Origin: G051132615 sp051132615
GTDB taxonomy: Bacteria; Pseudomonadota; Gammaproteobacteria; Burkholderiales; Neisseriaceae
NCBI RefSeq assembly: GCF_051132615.1
Contig: NZ_CP152375.1
Location: forward strand, 248,001-312,000
DNA length: 64,000 bases
Direction of reading: 5' to 3'
A model generated the notes under the pieces. That model worked only from the letters and a program-made list of their open reading frames with translations. It was not told the origin of the DNA and did not search any database. This document shows, piece after piece, positions 62,788 through 64,000 of this stretch. How positions within the stretch are numbered: the stretch's first letter is position 1; each line of letters starts with the position of its first letter. The translations under genes and the position numbers were made by a program.

Positions 62788-63808
62788 GAATTTTACCTTT
62801 ATTATCTAAAGCTGCACGTAATCCCTCACCCATCAAACTTAAAAGCAATAACATAATGGTTAACACACAAAAAGTTGATAACGCAATCCACCAAGCATCC
62901 AAATTGTCTTTACCCTGGCTTAATAGCTCTCCTAAACTTGGTGTACTGGCAGGTACACCTAAGCCCAAAAAATCTAAACTGGTTAAAGCCAATACGGCAC
63001 CACTGATGCGAAAAGGTAAAAATGAAATAACAGGTGTTAGGCTATTGGGCAACAAATGCCGCCACATGATCTGTTTGGCATTTAACCCCATTGAACGAGC
63101 AGCTAAAACATAATCCATTTTTCTATTTTTTAAAAACTCTGCCCGAACATAATCAGCAAGCCCCATCCAGCCAAATAAGACCAATAACAAAAGTAATAAG
63201 CCTAAACTAGGGTTAAAAATAGAGGAAAAAATAATCAATAAATATAATTCTGGCAAACCACTCCACACTTCAGTGATCCTTTGTAAAATCAGATCTAATT
63301 TGCCACCAAAAAACCCTTGCATGGCACCCAACAAAATACCCACAAAGGTACTGACCACGGTCAATACCAAACCAAATAGAACAGAAACCCTAAAACCATA
63401 AACCAATCTGGCAAACACATCTCGACCACGATCATCTGTGCCTAAAAGATGGGCCGAGTTTGGATTAGCAGGATTGGGTAATAAATCAAACTCATTAATG
63501 GTATTATAGCTATATGGATTTAAAGGATAAATTGCCCAATTGCCATTACTGGTGATTTTGCTTTTAATATAAGGATCCAAAAAGTCTGCAGGTGTATCAA
63601 AATCTCCGCCAAATGTTGTTTCATTATAATTTTTTAAAATCGGAAAATAATACTGCTGCTCATATGAAATAACGAGTGGTTTATCGTTACTCCATAGCTC
63701 AACCATTAAAGAACACACAAATAAAATACTGAAGATAATTAAACTATAATAGCCACGTTTATGACTTTTAAATCTCAGCCATGCTCGCTTTCGAGGAGAA
63801 AGACTCAT
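62780..63808 (-). CDS. yejE: Peptide ABC permease (YejE-like)
   Basis: Inner-membrane permease of 342 residues. The N-terminal helix is near 17-38, followed by a periplasmic segment containing TTFGGDFDTPADFLDPYIK and LLGTDDRGRDVFARLVYGFR. Five more helices follow. The EAA-type loop reads ARSMGLNAKQIMWRHLLPN near 238. The long insert before the second helix is typical of YejE. Its ATG overlaps the yejB stop by four bases. Confidence 0.92.
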   Translation of the reverse strand: MSLSPRKRAWLRFKSHKRGYYSLIIFSILFVCSLMVELWSNDKPLVISYEQQYYFPILKNYNETTFGGDFDTPADFLDPYIKSKITSNGNWAIYPLNPYSYNTINEFDLLPNPANPNSAHLLGTDDRGRDVFARLVYGFRVSVLFGLVLTVVSTFVGILLGAMQGFFGGKLDLILQRITEVWSGLPELYLLIIFSSIFNPSLGLLLLLLVLFGWMGLADYVRAEFLKNRKMDYVLAARSMGLNAKQIMWRHLLPNSLTPVISFLPFRISGAVLALTSLDFLGLGVPASTPSLGELLSQGKDNLDAWWIALSTFCVLTIMLLLLSLMGEGLRAALDNKGKIHE

Positions 63809-64000
63809 TTTTGTTCTCCATCAAAATTGATTCTAGGGTCAACCCAAGCATAAGAAATATCAGATAATAACTTAGCCACCAAGCCCATTAAGGTAAAAAT
63901 ATATAAGGTGCCCATTACAACAGGATAATCCCTTTTCATAACTGCTTCATAAGACAAAAGCCCCAAACCATCCAAGGAAAATAAAGTTTCTATTAATAAA
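63805..64000 (-). CDS. yejB: Peptide ABC permease (YejB-like), C-terminal part only
   Basis: The last 64 codons of a permease whose start lies beyond base 64000. The frame is open to the window edge and includes SLDGLGLLSYEAVMKRDYPV, then a membrane helix (MGTLYIFTLMGLVAKLLSD) and the YAWVDPRINFDG end typical of OppB/YejB permeases. The TGA overlaps the yejE ATG. yejA (binding protein) would be expected further right. Confidence 0.88.
   Translation of the reverse strand, partial: LLIETLFSLDGLGLLSYEAVMKRDYPVVMGTLYIFTLMGLVAKLLSDISYAWVDPRINFDGEQK

Noticed and set aside
1..64000. Neisserial DNA uptake sequences (CTGAA-ending 10-12-mers), often paired in terminators
   Set aside because: None of the terminators examined contains one. 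The scan was by eye and not exhaustive, so absence is not proven.
1..64000. CRISPR arrays, insertion sequences, prophage, tRNA or rRNA genes
   Set aside because: No regularly spaced repeats, transposase reading frames, cloverleaf-like segments or rRNA signatures were seen.

Overview
The window looks like a chromosomal stretch from an AT-rich betaproteobacterium close to the Neisseriaceae. The evidence is gene order and protein style: minC-minD-minE followed directly by oxyR, a two-enzyme PutA of about 1200 residues without a DNA-binding domain, lepA-lepB-DUF4845-rnc-era, aspS-DUF502-FmdB, surE-pcm-nlpD, and a TrpE that resembles the Neisseria enzyme as I remember it. No database search was possible, so the family-level placement is inference. 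No rRNA, tRNA, insertion sequence, prophage or CRISPR array was seen.

Layout. (1) 1-9093, minus strand: most of an ethanolamine-utilisation microcompartment operon, transcribed eutS-P-Q-T-D-M-N-E-J-G-H, the order used by Salmonella and E. coli. eutA/B/C and any eutL, eutK or regulator would lie left of base 1. eutM is bracketed by two intercistronic hairpins, and EutT has lost two residues of its classical metal motif. (2) 9393-13272, plus strand: pncC (cinA-like), an AT-rich gap, then minCDE-oxyR. (3) 13336-16953 putA on the minus strand, facing away from lysC. (4) 18561-28975, minus strand: a housekeeping run with a glycine-zipper lipoprotein, pyrD, an S49 protease, era, rnc, DUF4845, lepB, lepA, a small thioredoxin-fold protein, a DegQ-type protease, and an unrecognised coiled-coil/zinc-ribbon membrane protein. 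(5) 29081-34576: a complete iscR-S-U-A-hscB-hscA-fdx-iscX operon with a clear IscR site over its promoter. (6) 34706-37382: an unrecognised 518-residue protein and serB. (7) 37572-41544, plus strand: rubredoxin, an M48 lipoprotein protease, trpE, ubiC-ubiA. (8) 41649-43951: a Fur-box-controlled TonB-dependent (probably heme) receptor. (9) 44181-50903: gabT-gabD, a secreted cupin and potGHI, together a putrescine/GABA uptake and catabolism neighbourhood. (10) 50978-58393, minus strand: DUF1841, nlpD, pcm, surE, aspS, DUF502, FmdB, pldA, rpsT. (11) 58675-64000: a LemA-like protein, ychF, trxA, and the yejF-yejE-yejB (partial) peptide ABC transporter.

How the genes work together. The eut genes would take ethanolamine to acetaldehyde inside a protein shell and on to acetyl-CoA, acetyl phosphate and ethanol. 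PutA (proline to glutamate), GabT/GabD (GABA to succinate), the putrescine-type transporter and the Yej peptide transporter point to a host-associated life using membrane-derived amines, polyamines and peptides. Iron-sulfur assembly and heme uptake each carry a recognisable metal-responsive operator.

No wholly new multi-gene system stands out. The points most worth following up are the eutM-flanking RNA hairpins, the altered EutT metal site, a possible internal beta-subunit start in lysC, several unexplained inverted repeats (upstream of eutS, putA, lysC and trxA), and two uncharacterised proteins (27923-28975 and 34706-36262).
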